Shown: positions 27,232-36,223 of the stretch, piece after piece
How positions within the stretch are numbered: the first letter of the stretch is position 1
Layout: each line of letters opens with the position of its first letter
From: Defluviicoccus sp.
GTDB taxonomy: Bacteria > Pseudomonadota > Alphaproteobacteria > MPNO01
Length of the DNA stretch: 54,117 nt
Assembly: GCA_028821395.1 (NCBI GenBank)
Contig: JAPPGP010000012.1
Location: forward strand, 1-54,117
Direction of reading: 5' to 3'
Position numbers and translations under genes: made by a program
Notes under the pieces: generated by a model
What the model was told of the DNA's origin: nothing
The model's database searches: none
Seen by the model: only the letters and a program-made list of their open reading frames with translations

Positions 27232-28089
27232 ATGCCGGAACCGCCAGCTCGTCCGATCCCGCCCGGGCTTCATCTGGTGTCGACGCCGATCGGCAATCTG
27301 CGCGACATCACCTTGCGGGCGCTGGACACGCTGCGTGGCGCCGACCTGATCGCCTGCGAGGACACGCGCGTGACGCGCACGCTGCTGACCGCCCACGGCA
27401 TCGCCGGCCGGCTCGCCGCCTATCACGACCACAACGCCGCCGAGGCGGGGCCGGCCCTGATCGCCCGGCTGGAGGCCGGCGAGGCCGTGGCGCTGGTGAG
27501 CGATGCCGGCACGCCGCTGATCTCCGATCCCGGGTTCCGGCTGGTGGGCGAGGCGACCGCGCGCGGCATCCCCGTGACCGTGCTGCCCGGGCCGTCTGCG
27601 CCGCTCGCCGCCCTGGTGCTGTCGGGCCAGCCGACCGACCGCTTCCACTTCGCGGGCTTTGCGCCGCCGCGCCCGGCCGCGCGCCGGGCGTTCCTGCGCA
27701 GCCTCGCCGGCATCGATGCGACGCTGGTGCTGCTCGAGTCGCCCCGCCGCCTGCGCGCGGCGCTCGCCGACATGAACGCGGTTCTCGGTCCCCGCCCCGC
27801 GGCTGTCGCGCGCGAGCTCACCAAGCTGTACGAGGAGGTCGTGCAGGGCGATCTCGAATTCCTCGCCGCGAAGTATGCGGGCGAAGGCCCGCCGCGCGGC
27901 GAGATCGTCGTCGTCATCGGCCCGCCCGGCGACCGCGAGCCCGCCGGCGACGCGGAGATCGATGCCCGGCTCGGCGAAGCCCTGACCGCGATGTCGGTCC
28001 GCGACGCGGCCGCGCTGGTCGCCGAAGCCACCGACGCGCCGCGCCGCAGGGTCTACCGGCGCGCGCTCGCCCTCGCGCGACGCCCGTGA
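27232..28089 (+). CDS. rsmI: 16S rRNA 2'-O-ribose C1402 methyltransferase
   Basis: This 285-residue tetrapyrrole-methylase-fold enzyme methylates the ribose of C1402 in 16S rRNA. The family motif [15 protein letters not shown] is at the N-terminus, with [25 protein letters not shown] and the SAM-binding [20 protein letters not shown] and ELTKLYEEV are also typical. The ATG at 27232 fits the family. Its TGA overlaps the GTG of the yraN-like gene. Confidence 0.96.
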   Translation: MPEPPARPIPPGLHLVSTPIGNLRDITLRALDTLRGADLIACEDTRVTRTLLTAHGIAGRLAAYHDHNAAEAGPALIARLEAGEAVALVSDAGTPLISDPGFRLVGEATARGIPVTVLPGPSAPLAALVLSGQPTDRFHFAGFAPPRPAARRAFLRSLAGIDATLVLLESPRRLRAALADMNAVLGPRPAAVARELTKLYEEVVQGDLEFLAAKYAGEGPPRGEIVVVIGPPGDREPAGDAEIDARLGEALTAMSVRDAAALVAEATDAPRRRVYRRALALARRP

Positions 28090-28433
28090 CCGGAAAGCGA
28101 GAGGCCGAACGCTTCGGGCGCTGGGCCGAGCGCGCGGCGTCGGTCTACCTCGCCCTCAAGGGCTACCGCATCCTCGCCCGCCGGTTCCGGTCGCCGGCCG
28201 GCGAGATCGATCTGGTGGCGCGGCGCGGGCGGCTGGTGGTCTATGTCGAGGTCAAGGCGCGCCGCGGCGAGCCCGCCGAGATACCCGGCCGGCAACGACG
28301 CCGCATCCTTCGCGCAGCCGAGCACTTTCTGAAGCTGCGCCCCGAGCTCGCATCCTGCGACCAGCGGTTCGACGCGATCCTGATCCGTCCTGCGCGGTTG
28401 CCGACCCATCTGAAGGATGCTTGGCGGGGCTAG
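28086..28433 (+). CDS. YraN family endonuclease-like protein
   Basis: This is a 115-residue UPF0102 protein with a restriction-endonuclease-like fold. It contains [23 protein letters not shown], the catalytic-looking GEIDLVARR (Glu-Ile-Asp) and YVEVKAR (Glu-Val-Lys), and ends RFDAILI. Family members are often next to rsmI; a role in nucleic acid processing is inferred from the fold only. The GTG at 28086 overlaps the rsmI stop (GTGA). Confidence 0.9.
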   Translation: MTGKREAERFGRWAERAASVYLALKGYRILARRFRSPAGEIDLVARRGRLVVYVEVKARRGEPAEIPGRQRRRILRAAEHFLKLRPELASCDQRFDAILIRPARLPTHLKDAWRG

Positions 28434-28498
28434 CTGTCGCCGGCACTATGGCGCGACCGCGTTCGAGCGGACGCGGACCGGAACCCGAAGGAACCGCG

Positions 28499-29452
28499 AT
28501 GAGCCTCACCGTCGCCATTCAGATGGATCCGATCGAATCGATCGACATCGACGCGGACAGCACCTTCGTGCTGGCGCTCGAAGCGACGCGCCGGGGGTAC
28601 GCGCTCTACCACTACCTGCCCGACAACCTCGCCTTCAGGGACGGGCGGATCTATGCCAAGGCGCGGCCGCTCGCGGTGCGCCGGAAGAAGGGCGATCACT
28701 TCACCCTCGGCGAGGAGCGGGAGCTCGATCTGGCGGAGGTGGATATCGTCCTGATGCGCCAGGACCCGCCCTTCGACATGGCTTACATCACGGCGACCCA
28801 CCTGCTCGAGCACATCCACCCGAAGACGCTCGTGGTCAACGATCCCGGCCATGTGCGCAACGCGCCCGAAAAGCTCTTCGTCACCCGCTTCGAAGGCCTG
28901 TTGCCGCCGACATTGATCGCCGCGGACCGCGGCGAGATCCTCGCCTTCCGGGCCGAACACCGGGACATCGTGGTCAAGCCGCTGTTCGGCAATGGCGGCG
29001 CGGGCGTGTTCCACGTGAAGCCCGAAGACGAGAATCTCGGCGCGCTGCTCGAAATGTTCGCCGAGAGCTTTCGCGAGCCGATCATCGTCCAGCGCTATTT
29101 GCCGGAGATCCGCGACGGCGACAAGCGCATCATCCTGGTCGACGGCGAGCCGGTGGGCGGGGTGAGCCGAATGCCGCGGGACGGCGAGGCCCGCGCCAAT
29201 TTCCACGCCGGCGGCGCCGCCCGGAAGGCGACGCTGACGCCGCGCGAAAGCGACATCTGCGCCCGCATCGGACCGGCGCTGCGCGACCGCGGGCTGATCT
29301 TCGTCGGGATCGACGTGATCGGCGACTTCCTGACCGAGATCAACGTGACCTCCCCGACCGGCATCCAGGAGATCAACCGGCTCGACGGCATCTGCATCGA
29401 GGCGACGATCTGGGACGCGATCGAACGGCGCTACGCGGCGACGCGGGGGTAG
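28499..29452 (+). CDS. gshB: Glutathione synthetase
   Basis: This 317-residue ATP-grasp enzyme joins gamma-glutamylcysteine and glycine. It shows [18 protein letters not shown] at the N-terminus, [18 protein letters not shown], and the ATP-grasp core [16 protein letters not shown]. The C-terminus has [23 protein letters not shown]. Length equals that of the E. coli enzyme. The ATG at 28499 is preceded by GAAGGAA; an open frame back to 28421 lacks similarity. Confidence 0.97.
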   Translation: MSLTVAIQMDPIESIDIDADSTFVLALEATRRGYALYHYLPDNLAFRDGRIYAKARPLAVRRKKGDHFTLGEERELDLAEVDIVLMRQDPPFDMAYITATHLLEHIHPKTLVVNDPGHVRNAPEKLFVTRFEGLLPPTLIAADRGEILAFRAEHRDIVVKPLFGNGGAGVFHVKPEDENLGALLEMFAESFREPIIVQRYLPEIRDGDKRIILVDGEPVGGVSRMPRDGEARANFHAGGAARKATLTPRESDICARIGPALRDRGLIFVGIDVIGDFLTEINVTSPTGIQEINRLDGICIEATIWDAIERRYAATRG

Positions 29453-29520
29453 AGCCCCGATCGAGAAGCTCGACCGCATTCGCCAAGCGCCCCACCCCGG
29501 CACTCCATGCACCGCCCATG

Positions 29521-29563
29521 GATGCCCGGATCACTCCCGGACTCGATCCGGGGGCCGGGCATG
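29521..29563. repeat. Intergenic palindromic repeat (compound hairpin)
   Basis: Between gshB and yifB an outer stem ATGCCCGG (29522-29529) pairs with CCGGGCAT (29555-29562). Inside it CCCGGA (29536-29541) pairs with TCCGGG (29547-29552) around a CTCGA loop. The outer arms match the repeat pair at 45851-45943. This looks like a dispersed intergenic repeat rather than a terminator, as no T-run follows. Confidence 0.6.
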
Positions 29564-29612
29564 ACGAGACGGTACAATTCTGCGGCGAGCGAGAGTGCGC
29601 TATTATGTCGCC

Positions 29613-31124
29613 ATGGTTGCCGGCATCCACACGGTTGCGTTCCACGGTATCGAAGTCCTCGACATCGAGGTGCAGGTCCAGGTGGTGGGCGGGCTGCCCA
29701 ACTTCGTCGTCGTGGGGCTGCCCGACAAGGCGGTGGCCGAGTCGCGCGAGCGCGTGCGCGGGGCGCTGACCTCGATCGGGCTGTCGCTGCCGCCCAGACG
29801 CATCATCGTCAACCTCTCCCCCGCCGATGTCGTCAAGGAGGGGAGCCATTTCGACCTGCCCATCGCGCTCGGCCTGCTGCTGATCATGGACGTGCTGCCG
29901 TCCGACGCGGTCGACGGCCATGTGGCGCTCGGCGAGCTCGCCCTCGATGGCTCGATCCGGCCGGTGGCGGGCGTGCTGCTGGCGGCGATAGCCGCGGCGG
30001 GATCGGAGCGGGGGCTGATCTGCCCGGCGGCGTCCGGCGGCGAGGCCGCGTTCGCCGGCGGCGGCGACGTGCTCGCCCCGCAGGGGCTGATTCACCTGAT
30101 CAACCATTTCAGGGGCGTCCAGCTGCTGACCCCGCCCGAGCCCCGGCTCGCCGAGGATGCCGGCTCGGCCCCCGACCTGCGCGACATCAGGGGCCAGGAG
30201 ATCGCCAAGCGGGCGCTCGAGATCGCCGCCGCCGGCGGGCACAACATGCTGATGGTCGGCCCGCCCGGTGCCGGCAAGTCCATGCTCGCGTCCCGGCTTC
30301 CCGGAATCCTGCCGCCGCTCGATGCCGCCGAGACCCTGGAGATCTCGATGATCCACTCCGCCGCCGGCACCCTCGCCGACGGCACGCTGTCGCGCCGCCG
30401 CCCGTTCCGCGATCCGCACCACACGGCGTCGACCGCTGCGATCGTGGGCGGCGGACAGCGGGTGCGCCCGGGCGAGGTGTCGCTCGCCCATAACGGCGTG
30501 CTGTTCCTCGACGAATTGCCGGAGTTCAACCGCGCGGCGCTGGAGGCGCTGCGCCAGCCGATCGAGACCGGCGAGGCGGTCATCGCGCGCGCCAACATCC
30601 ATGTCAGCTATCCGGCACGCTTCCAGCTCGTGGCTGCGATGAACCCCTGCCGCTGCGGCTGGCTGGACGACCCCGGCCAGGCCTGCAGCCGCGCGCCGCG
30701 CTGCGCCGTCGATTACCAGGCGCGGATCTCGGGGCCTCTGTTCGACCGCATCGACCTGCACATCGACGTGCCCGCGGTCGACCTCGCCGATCTTGCCCTG
30801 CCGCCCCCGGCCGAAGGCTCCGCCGAGGTCGCGGCCCGGGTCGGCGCGGCGCGCGCGGTGCAGTCGGCGCGCTACGAGAGCGCGGGCATCCGCACCAACG
30901 CCGAGGCCCAGGGCGAGGCGCTCGATGCAGCCGCCGCGCCGGGCGCGGAGGGCAGGGAGCTGCTGGTCCGGGCCGCCGAGGCGCTCAAGCTGACGGCGCG
31001 CGGATACCACCGGGTGCTGCGCGTCGCGCGCACCGTCGCCGATCTCGACGGCGCCGCCGAAATCTCCCGTCCGCACATCGCCGAGGCGATGAGCTACCGG
31101 CGCATCGCCCACGTCTCCGCCTGA
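29613..31124 (+). CDS. YifB/ComM family magnesium chelatase-like AAA ATPase
   Basis: This is a 503-residue AAA+ protein of the YifB/ComM family. In naturally transformable bacteria ComM is a helicase that extends recombination tracts, but most family members are uncharacterised. An N-terminal Lon-S16-like domain (about 15-130) contains GLPDKAVAESRERVRGAL. A Walker A GPPGAGKSML lies near residue 222, NGVLFLDELPEF is the Walker B, and the Cys cluster MNPCRCGW...CSRAPRC is conserved. I chose ATG at 29613, which gives the standard N-terminus; a GTG at 29595 is also in frame. Confidence 0.93.
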   Translation: MVAGIHTVAFHGIEVLDIEVQVQVVGGLPNFVVVGLPDKAVAESRERVRGALTSIGLSLPPRRIIVNLSPADVVKEGSHFDLPIALGLLLIMDVLPSDAVDGHVALGELALDGSIRPVAGVLLAAIAAAGSERGLICPAASGGEAAFAGGGDVLAPQGLIHLINHFRGVQLLTPPEPRLAEDAGSAPDLRDIRGQEIAKRALEIAAAGGHNMLMVGPPGAGKSMLASRLPGILPPLDAAETLEISMIHSAAGTLADGTLSRRRPFRDPHHTASTAAIVGGGQRVRPGEVSLAHNGVLFLDELPEFNRAALEALRQPIETGEAVIARANIHVSYPARFQLVAAMNPCRCGWLDDPGQACSRAPRCAVDYQARISGPLFDRIDLHIDVPAVDLADLALPPPAEGSAEVAARVGAARAVQSARYESAGIRTNAEAQGEALDAAAAPGAEGRELLVRAAEALKLTARGYHRVLRVARTVADLDGAAEISRPHIAEAMSYRRIAHVSA

Positions 31125-31197
31125 CCCCGCTCCCCGCTTGGCTTTGCGCCGGTTTCGTCGCAATGTTGCGCCTCGGCGAACGCAGAAGGAGGGCGAG

Positions 31198-31734
31198 ATG
31201 GCGACACGTGTGGTCTCGATGGAGGAAATGCTCGGGCGAACGGCGAAGTTCGGCAAGCTGCGGCCCAGCAAGATGGCCTTTCTCGACACCAAGATCCCGG
31301 GCCACGAGCGCGACATCTACAACGTCATCGGCGAGGGCGTCACCGAAGATCCCTCGCTGACGCCGGCGATCACCGCGGTGCAGGATTTCAACGTCACCTA
31401 TGTCGGGGCCGAGCCCGGCAAGGGCGCGGCGCTGCATTCGCACACCACGGTCGAGGTGTTCATCTCGATGTCCGGCCGCTGGTCGGTGTTCTGGGGCGAT
31501 GACGGCGAGAACGAGGTGATCCTGGAGCCCTGGGACGTGGTGTCGGTGCCGACGGAAGTCATGCGGGGCTTCCGCAATGTCGGCGACGAGCACGGCTATC
31601 TGATGGCGATCCTCGGCGGCACCGACGCCGGCCGGGTCGCCTGGGCGCAGCGGGTGCTCGACGAGGCGGCGGCAACCGGGCTCAGCCTGGACGCCGACGG
31701 CAACGTCGTCGAAGAGGCGGCGGCGGACGCCTAG
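31198..31734 (+). CDS. Cupin domain protein
   Basis: This is a 178-residue protein with one cupin barrel. The first metal motif is G-X5-HXH-X4-E in GKGAALHSHTTVEVF (about residues 78-92), and the second conserved region is EPWDVVSVPTEVMRGFRN. It probably binds a divalent metal; the reaction is unknown, with dioxygenase, isomerase or ligand-sensing roles all possible. The ATG at 31198 has a strong AAGGAGG upstream. It begins the catabolic region and is followed 43 bases later by an FAD monooxygenase. Confidence 0.8.
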   Translation: MATRVVSMEEMLGRTAKFGKLRPSKMAFLDTKIPGHERDIYNVIGEGVTEDPSLTPAITAVQDFNVTYVGAEPGKGAALHSHTTVEVFISMSGRWSVFWGDDGENEVILEPWDVVSVPTEVMRGFRNVGDEHGYLMAILGGTDAGRVAWAQRVLDEAAATGLSLDADGNVVEEAAADA

Positions 31735-31777
31735 GGCGGGGCTTCCCTCGGTCCGGCTCCAACGCCGGACGGGCGGC

Positions 31778-32938
31778 TTGCGGCCCGGTCGCGCGGAGAT
31801 CGTCGGCGGCGGGTTCGGCGGACTCGTCGCCGCGGCGGCGCTCGCCGAGCGCGGCTGGTCGGTGCGGCTACACGAACGCCGCGGCGCGATCGACGCCGAG
31901 GGCTACGGCATCGCCGTTCAGCCCAACATGATGCTGATCTTCAGGTCGCTCGGGATCGCCGAGGCGGTGATCGCGGGCGGCGCGCGGATCGACCGCCGCG
32001 ACTCGCTCGACGGGGACGGCAATGTCGTGCTGACCCGCAAGACCGAGCGCAGCCCCTACCGCATCGACCGGCGCCACATCGTGCGCCTGCTGGCCCGCCG
32101 CGCCGCCGAGGCCGGGGCCGAGATCAGGCTCGCCTCGCCGGTCACGGAGATCTCCCCCGGCGGGGCCGTCACCGTCGACGGCGGCGGCCGGGTGGAGGCC
32201 GACCTGATCGTGCTGGCCGACGGGGCGGGCTCCGCGCTGCGCGAGTCTCTCGGCCTGCTCAAGCACCGCATCTGGCAGCGCGACGGCGGGGTCCGCGTCA
32301 CCATCCCCCGCAGGTCGGAGGAAATCGCCGAGGACGCGGTCTCGGGCACGGTGATGATCGAGGCCTGGGCGGACAACCGCCGGGTGCTCTACTGCCCGGT
32401 CAACGACGAGGAGTACTATGTCCTGCTCGGCTCCCTGGTCGACGACGAGGCCGGCAAGGCGACCCCGATCGACCCCGCAGCCTGGTCGCGGTCGTTTCCG
32501 GCGCTCGCCGCCTTTCTCGCCCGCGTCGCGGCCGAGGCGGACTGGGAAGAGGCGCGCTGGGCGCAGTTCCAGACGGTGCGCCTCACAAGCTGGTGCAAGG
32601 GCCGGGTCGCCGTGCTGGGCGATGCCGCCCATGCCATGCCGCCCTATCTCGCCCAGGGGGCGGGGCACGCGATGATGAACGCGCTCGGCCTCGCCGTGGC
32701 CCTCGACGAGGAGCCCGACCTCGCCTCGGCGCTCCGCGCCTGGGAGCGGCGCGAACGGCCGCTCACCGAGCACACCCAGCGCTGGACGCGGATCTACGGC
32801 AACACGATCTTCCTGCCCCGCCCGCTGAAACGGCTGTCGATCGCCGCCGAGCGGCGCATCCCCTGGATCGGCCGGCAATACCTGCACGCCGCGCATGTCG
32901 TGCCGACCGGCTGCGCTCACCTGGCGGCGGCCGGGTAG
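31778..32938 (+). CDS. FAD-dependent aromatic-ring-type monooxygenase
   Basis: This 386-residue protein belongs to the p-hydroxybenzoate hydroxylase / UbiH-like group of class A flavoprotein monooxygenases. The dinucleotide motif GGGFGGLVAAAALAERG is near the start, the DG motif is VLADGAGSALRES, and the GD motif is VLGDAAHAMPPYLAQGAGHA. Substrate is unknown. The start appears to be TTG at 31778, only eight residues before the FAD motif. Its 3' end overlaps the convergent amidohydrolase gene by 22 bases. Confidence 0.88.
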   Translation: MRPGRAEIVGGGFGGLVAAAALAERGWSVRLHERRGAIDAEGYGIAVQPNMMLIFRSLGIAEAVIAGGARIDRRDSLDGDGNVVLTRKTERSPYRIDRRHIVRLLARRAAEAGAEIRLASPVTEISPGGAVTVDGGGRVEADLIVLADGAGSALRESLGLLKHRIWQRDGGVRVTIPRRSEEIAEDAVSGTVMIEAWADNRRVLYCPVNDEEYYVLLGSLVDDEAGKATPIDPAAWSRSFPALAAFLARVAAEADWEEARWAQFQTVRLTSWCKGRVAVLGDAAHAMPPYLAQGAGHAMMNALGLAVALDEEPDLASALRAWERRERPLTEHTQRWTRIYGNTIFLPRPLKRLSIAAERRIPWIGRQYLHAAHVVPTGCAHLAAAG

Positions 32939-34596
32939 ACCTCTTCTCCCGCGAGGAAGGTGCGCACCGCCCGGGTCTCCCGGATCCCGTCCTCGGGACA
33001 GGTCAGCGGATCGCGGTCGAGCACGACGAAATCGGCATCCATGCAAGGTGCGATCGTGCCGCGCCGGTCCTCGTCCCAGGTAAGCCGGTGGCCGGTCTTG
33101 GCGATCAGCTCCAGCGCCTCCTCGCGGGCAAGAAAGCTCTCGCCGAGGCGGGCATCGAGGTCGGCGGCATAGCGGGTGAGCGCCGACCACATCGCCCAGA
33201 ACATCGAGACCGGCACGTTGTCGGACGACAGCGCGACCGGGATGCCGGCATCGAGGACGCGCCGGATCGGCGTCCCCTCCGCGCCGAGCTCGGCGAGGCC
33301 GAGGCGGGTCGTCGCGTGGTACATGAAATTGGGGGTGACGGTGACGATCGCGCCGAGCGCCCCGATGCGGCGGAGCTGGTCGTCGCTCGCCCGCGTCAGA
33401 TGCATGATCACCCAGCGCTTCTCCGCGATGGGAATCTTGCGGTTTACCGCCTCGTAGGCGCGCAGCAGCGCTTCGATGTCATAGGCGATGCAGGCGAGCC
33501 GGATGCCGAGCTCGGCCGCGAGGGTGGCGATCTCCACCAGCCGGTCGAAGGCGACCGACTGGTAGAAATGCCCGGCCCATTGCTCGTAGGGGTAGCCGGC
33601 GGCGATGATGCGGGCGACCGCGGGGTCGCCGAAATCGAGACAGATGCCGTCGGTCGCCAGATTCCCGCGGCGCTCCCCCGGCGCGGCGATGCGCTCCGCC
33701 CAGTCGCGCAGGAAGTCGCCGACCGCGCGGTCGTCGAACGCGGCGCTCGGCACGCTGAGGGTGGTCGCCAGCCGGACCGTGAGGTCGCCCGCCTCGTCCG
33801 CCCGCCGGTAGCTCTCGACGATGGCGGGGGTGAGCCCGTGGCCTTCATAGCCCGCCGTGGTGCCCGCTTCGTTATAGAGCCGGGGAGCGGTCCGTGCCGC
33901 GGCGAGGCGGTCTTCCCAGGTGAAGCGCGGCAGCCGGCCGAACAGCGTGTATTCCAGGATCGGCGCGCGGTTGGTCTCGCGCATGACCCCGGTGGGCTCG
34001 CCGGCCGCGTCACGCTCGATCTCCGTCCCGTAGGGTGCTCTCGTGTCCCGGTCGATGCCGGCCAGCGCAAGCGCGGCCGAGTTGGCGACCGAGGGGAAGG
34101 GCGGGACGCCCCACCAGCCCCAGATTCCGCGGATCAGCACCGGGTGATCGGGCGCGGCGGCGTCGAGGTCGCGCCGGTCGGGGAAGCGGCCTTCGGCGAG
34201 CTGGTCCGCCCGGCTGACATAGCGCGGCATGCCGTGCTCCGGCGCGAGCTCCATCGGCATCGTCACGATCCACTCGCCCGCCGGCCTGCGAGATGCCGCC
34301 TCGCGCACGGTCTCGACGATTTCCGCGACCGAGGCGAGCCCCCGGATGAGGATCCCGCCGCGGCGCTTGAGCCCCTCGCGGTCCATATGCGGGTGGGCAT
34401 CGAAGGCGCCGGGCATCGCCGTCCGGCCGCCGGCATCGACGACGCGGGTCTCCCGCCCGCGCCCGCGCAGAATCTCGGCCGAGGCGCCGACCGCGACGAT
34501 CCGCCCGTCCCGAACCGACAGCGCCTCGGCTTCGGGCCGCGCCGGATCGAGGGTGAGCACGCGCGCGTTGTGCAGGATGAGGTCCGGTTCGGGCAT
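32917..34596 (-). CDS. YtcJ-like amidohydrolase
   Basis: This is a 559-residue metal-dependent hydrolase of the amidohydrolase 3 family. The metal-binding GAFDAHPHMD lies near residue 67, and a later ALSSDNVPVSMF supplies the expected Asp. The C-terminal WDEDRRGTIAPCMDADFVVLDRDPL is the standard barrel-closing strand. Such enzymes cleave C-N bonds in amides, cyclic ureas or N-acyl compounds. The ATG at 34596 fits the family; an in-frame start at 34677 is not supported. It lies between two oxygenases and on the strand opposite to both, so it may act on the same substrate class. Confidence 0.87.
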   Translation of the reverse strand: MPEPDLILHNARVLTLDPARPEAEALSVRDGRIVAVGASAEILRGRGRETRVVDAGGRTAMPGAFDAHPHMDREGLKRRGGILIRGLASVAEIVETVREAASRRPAGEWIVTMPMELAPEHGMPRYVSRADQLAEGRFPDRRDLDAAAPDHPVLIRGIWGWWGVPPFPSVANSAALALAGIDRDTRAPYGTEIERDAAGEPTGVMRETNRAPILEYTLFGRLPRFTWEDRLAAARTAPRLYNEAGTTAGYEGHGLTPAIVESYRRADEAGDLTVRLATTLSVPSAAFDDRAVGDFLRDWAERIAAPGERRGNLATDGICLDFGDPAVARIIAAGYPYEQWAGHFYQSVAFDRLVEIATLAAELGIRLACIAYDIEALLRAYEAVNRKIPIAEKRWVIMHLTRASDDQLRRIGALGAIVTVTPNFMYHATTRLGLAELGAEGTPIRRVLDAGIPVALSSDNVPVSMFWAMWSALTRYAADLDARLGESFLAREEALELIAKTGHRLTWDEDRRGTIAPCMDADFVVLDRDPLTCPEDGIRETRAVRTFLAGEEVYPAAAR

Positions 34597-34691
34597 CCCA
34601 GCGACGATGGCAGGATCGCCCGCCGCGTCAACGGGGTTGTGCGCGCCCGCCCTCAGGGGCCAGAATCGACTTGCCACAGGGAAGGACGACC

Positions 34692-35747
34692 ATGTTCCTG
34701 CGCAACGCCTGGTACGTCGCGGCGCTCGCGCGCGATCTCGGCGACGGGCTCGCGGCGCGGACTATCTGCAAGGAGCCGGTGGTGCTGTTCCGCAGCTCGG
34801 ACGGGACGCCGGCCGCGCTCGCCGACCGTTGCTGCCATCGCTACCTGCCGTTGTCGCTCGGTGTCCATCTCGGCGACCGGGTGCGCTGCGGCTATCACGG
34901 GCTCGAATTCGACGCTTCCGGGGCTTGCGTCGCGGTACCCGGCCAGTCGACGATCCCGCCGGGCGCGGCGGTCCGAACCTATCCCGTCGTCGAGCGGCAC
35001 GGCTTCGTCTGGATCTGGCCGGGCGATCCGGCGCGCGCCGATCCGGCCACGATCCCCGACTACCGCTGGAACGACGACCCCGCCTGGGCGCCGCCGGGCG
35101 AAGCCGCGATCGGCGGCGCGGCGGAGGTCGCCTGTCATTACATGCTGTCGATCGACAACCTGCTCGACCTGACGCACGAGATCTATATCCATCGGTCCAC
35201 GCTTGCCGCCGATACGATCGCCGAGAGCCCGATGAAGACCACGCGCACCGACTCTTCGGTCTCGATCGAGCGCTGGATGATCGACGCCGATCCCGGCGTG
35301 CTGTGGAGCAAGGCGATCTGGGGCGATGCGCCGCCCGCGCCGAAGCGCGCCGACCGCTGGCAGATCGTCCACTACGTCCCGCCCTCGCACACGCTGCTCG
35401 ATGTCGGCGCGGCGCCGACCGGCACCGGCGCTCCCCAGGGCGACCGCGCCCAGGCCGCCGAGGCGCGGATCGCGATCACGCTCACCCCGATCGACGAGAC
35501 GCGCTCGGTCTATTACTGGATGTTCCCCAACAACTTCACCCGCGATCCGGCGATGGCGCGCTGGCTGCAAGGGGCGGTCTCGGGCGCCTATGTCGAGGAC
35601 TTCACGGCATTGGAGGCGCAGCAGAAGTCGATGAACCTCCGCCCCGACCCGTGGAAGATCGACGTGAACGCCGACGCCGGGCAGCTCGCGGCGCGCAGGC
35701 TGCACGACCGGCTGATCGCCGGCGAGCGCGCGAGCGAAGCGGCCTGA
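34692..35747 (+). CDS. Rieske oxygenase, vanillate O-demethylase-like
   Basis: This 351-residue protein is the oxygenase component of a Rieske non-haem iron monooxygenase similar to vanillate O-demethylase VanA and related demethylases. The Rieske cluster is bound by CCHRYLPLSLG (Cys-X-His) and RCGYHGLEF (Cys-X2-His), about residues 47-70. The mononuclear iron site is in DNLLDLTHEIYIH (about 155-167). It needs an electron-donating reductase, which is not adjacent. The ATG at 34692 has AAGGA upstream. The two-subunit molybdenum hydroxylase follows after two bases, implying one operon. Confidence 0.9.
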   Translation: MFLRNAWYVAALARDLGDGLAARTICKEPVVLFRSSDGTPAALADRCCHRYLPLSLGVHLGDRVRCGYHGLEFDASGACVAVPGQSTIPPGAAVRTYPVVERHGFVWIWPGDPARADPATIPDYRWNDDPAWAPPGEAAIGGAAEVACHYMLSIDNLLDLTHEIYIHRSTLAADTIAESPMKTTRTDSSVSIERWMIDADPGVLWSKAIWGDAPPAPKRADRWQIVHYVPPSHTLLDVGAAPTGTGAPQGDRAQAAEARIAITLTPIDETRSVYYWMFPNNFTRDPAMARWLQGAVSGAYVEDFTALEAQQKSMNLRPDPWKIDVNADAGQLAARRLHDRLIAGERASEAA

Positions 35748-35749
35748 GC

Positions 35750-36223
35750 GTGGGCAGGTTCGCTCTCACCGTCAACGGCACGCGCCGCGAGGTCGAGGCC
35801 GACCCCGCGACGCCGCTGGTCTACGTTCTGCGCAACCGGCTCGGGCTGATGGGCGCCAAGCTCGGATGCGGGCTCGAGCAATGCGGCGCCTGCGCGGTGA
35901 TCGCCGACGGCAAGAAGGTGCTGAGCTGCGTACGCGCGGTCTCCGAATTCGCCGGCAGCGAGATAGTCACGCTCGAAGGCCTCGCAGGGGACGGCGTGCT
36001 CACCCCTGTGCAGCGAGCCTTCCTGGAGACCGGCGCCGCGCAGTGCGGCTATTGCACCGGCGGGCTGATCGTCGCGCTGACCGCCTATCTGGAGAACGCG
36101 CCCGAGCCCGACCGGCAGGGCGCGATCGCGGCGCTCGACGGCCATCTCTGCCGCTGCGGCGCGCATGCGGACGTGCTGCGGGCGATCGACCGGCTGCTCG
36201 CGGAGGCCGGCGATGGCGCCTAA
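35750..36223 (+). CDS. [2Fe-2S] subunit of molybdenum hydroxylase (IorA-like)
   Basis: This 157-residue subunit carries the two [2Fe-2S] clusters of xanthine-oxidase-family enzymes. The plant-ferredoxin-type site is GCGLEQCGACAV with a later Cys (LSCVRA), and the second site is AAQCGYCTGG with LCRCGAH. It resembles the alpha subunit of isoquinoline 1-oxidoreductase and nicotinate dehydrogenase. The start is GTG at 35750, two bases after the Rieske stop. It overlaps the large subunit gene by 11 bases. No FAD subunit is present, as in the Ior type, which passes electrons elsewhere. Confidence 0.93.
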   Translation: MGRFALTVNGTRREVEADPATPLVYVLRNRLGLMGAKLGCGLEQCGACAVIADGKKVLSCVRAVSEFAGSEIVTLEGLAGDGVLTPVQRAFLETGAAQCGYCTGGLIVALTAYLENAPEPDRQGAIAALDGHLCRCGAHADVLRAIDRLLAEAGDGA

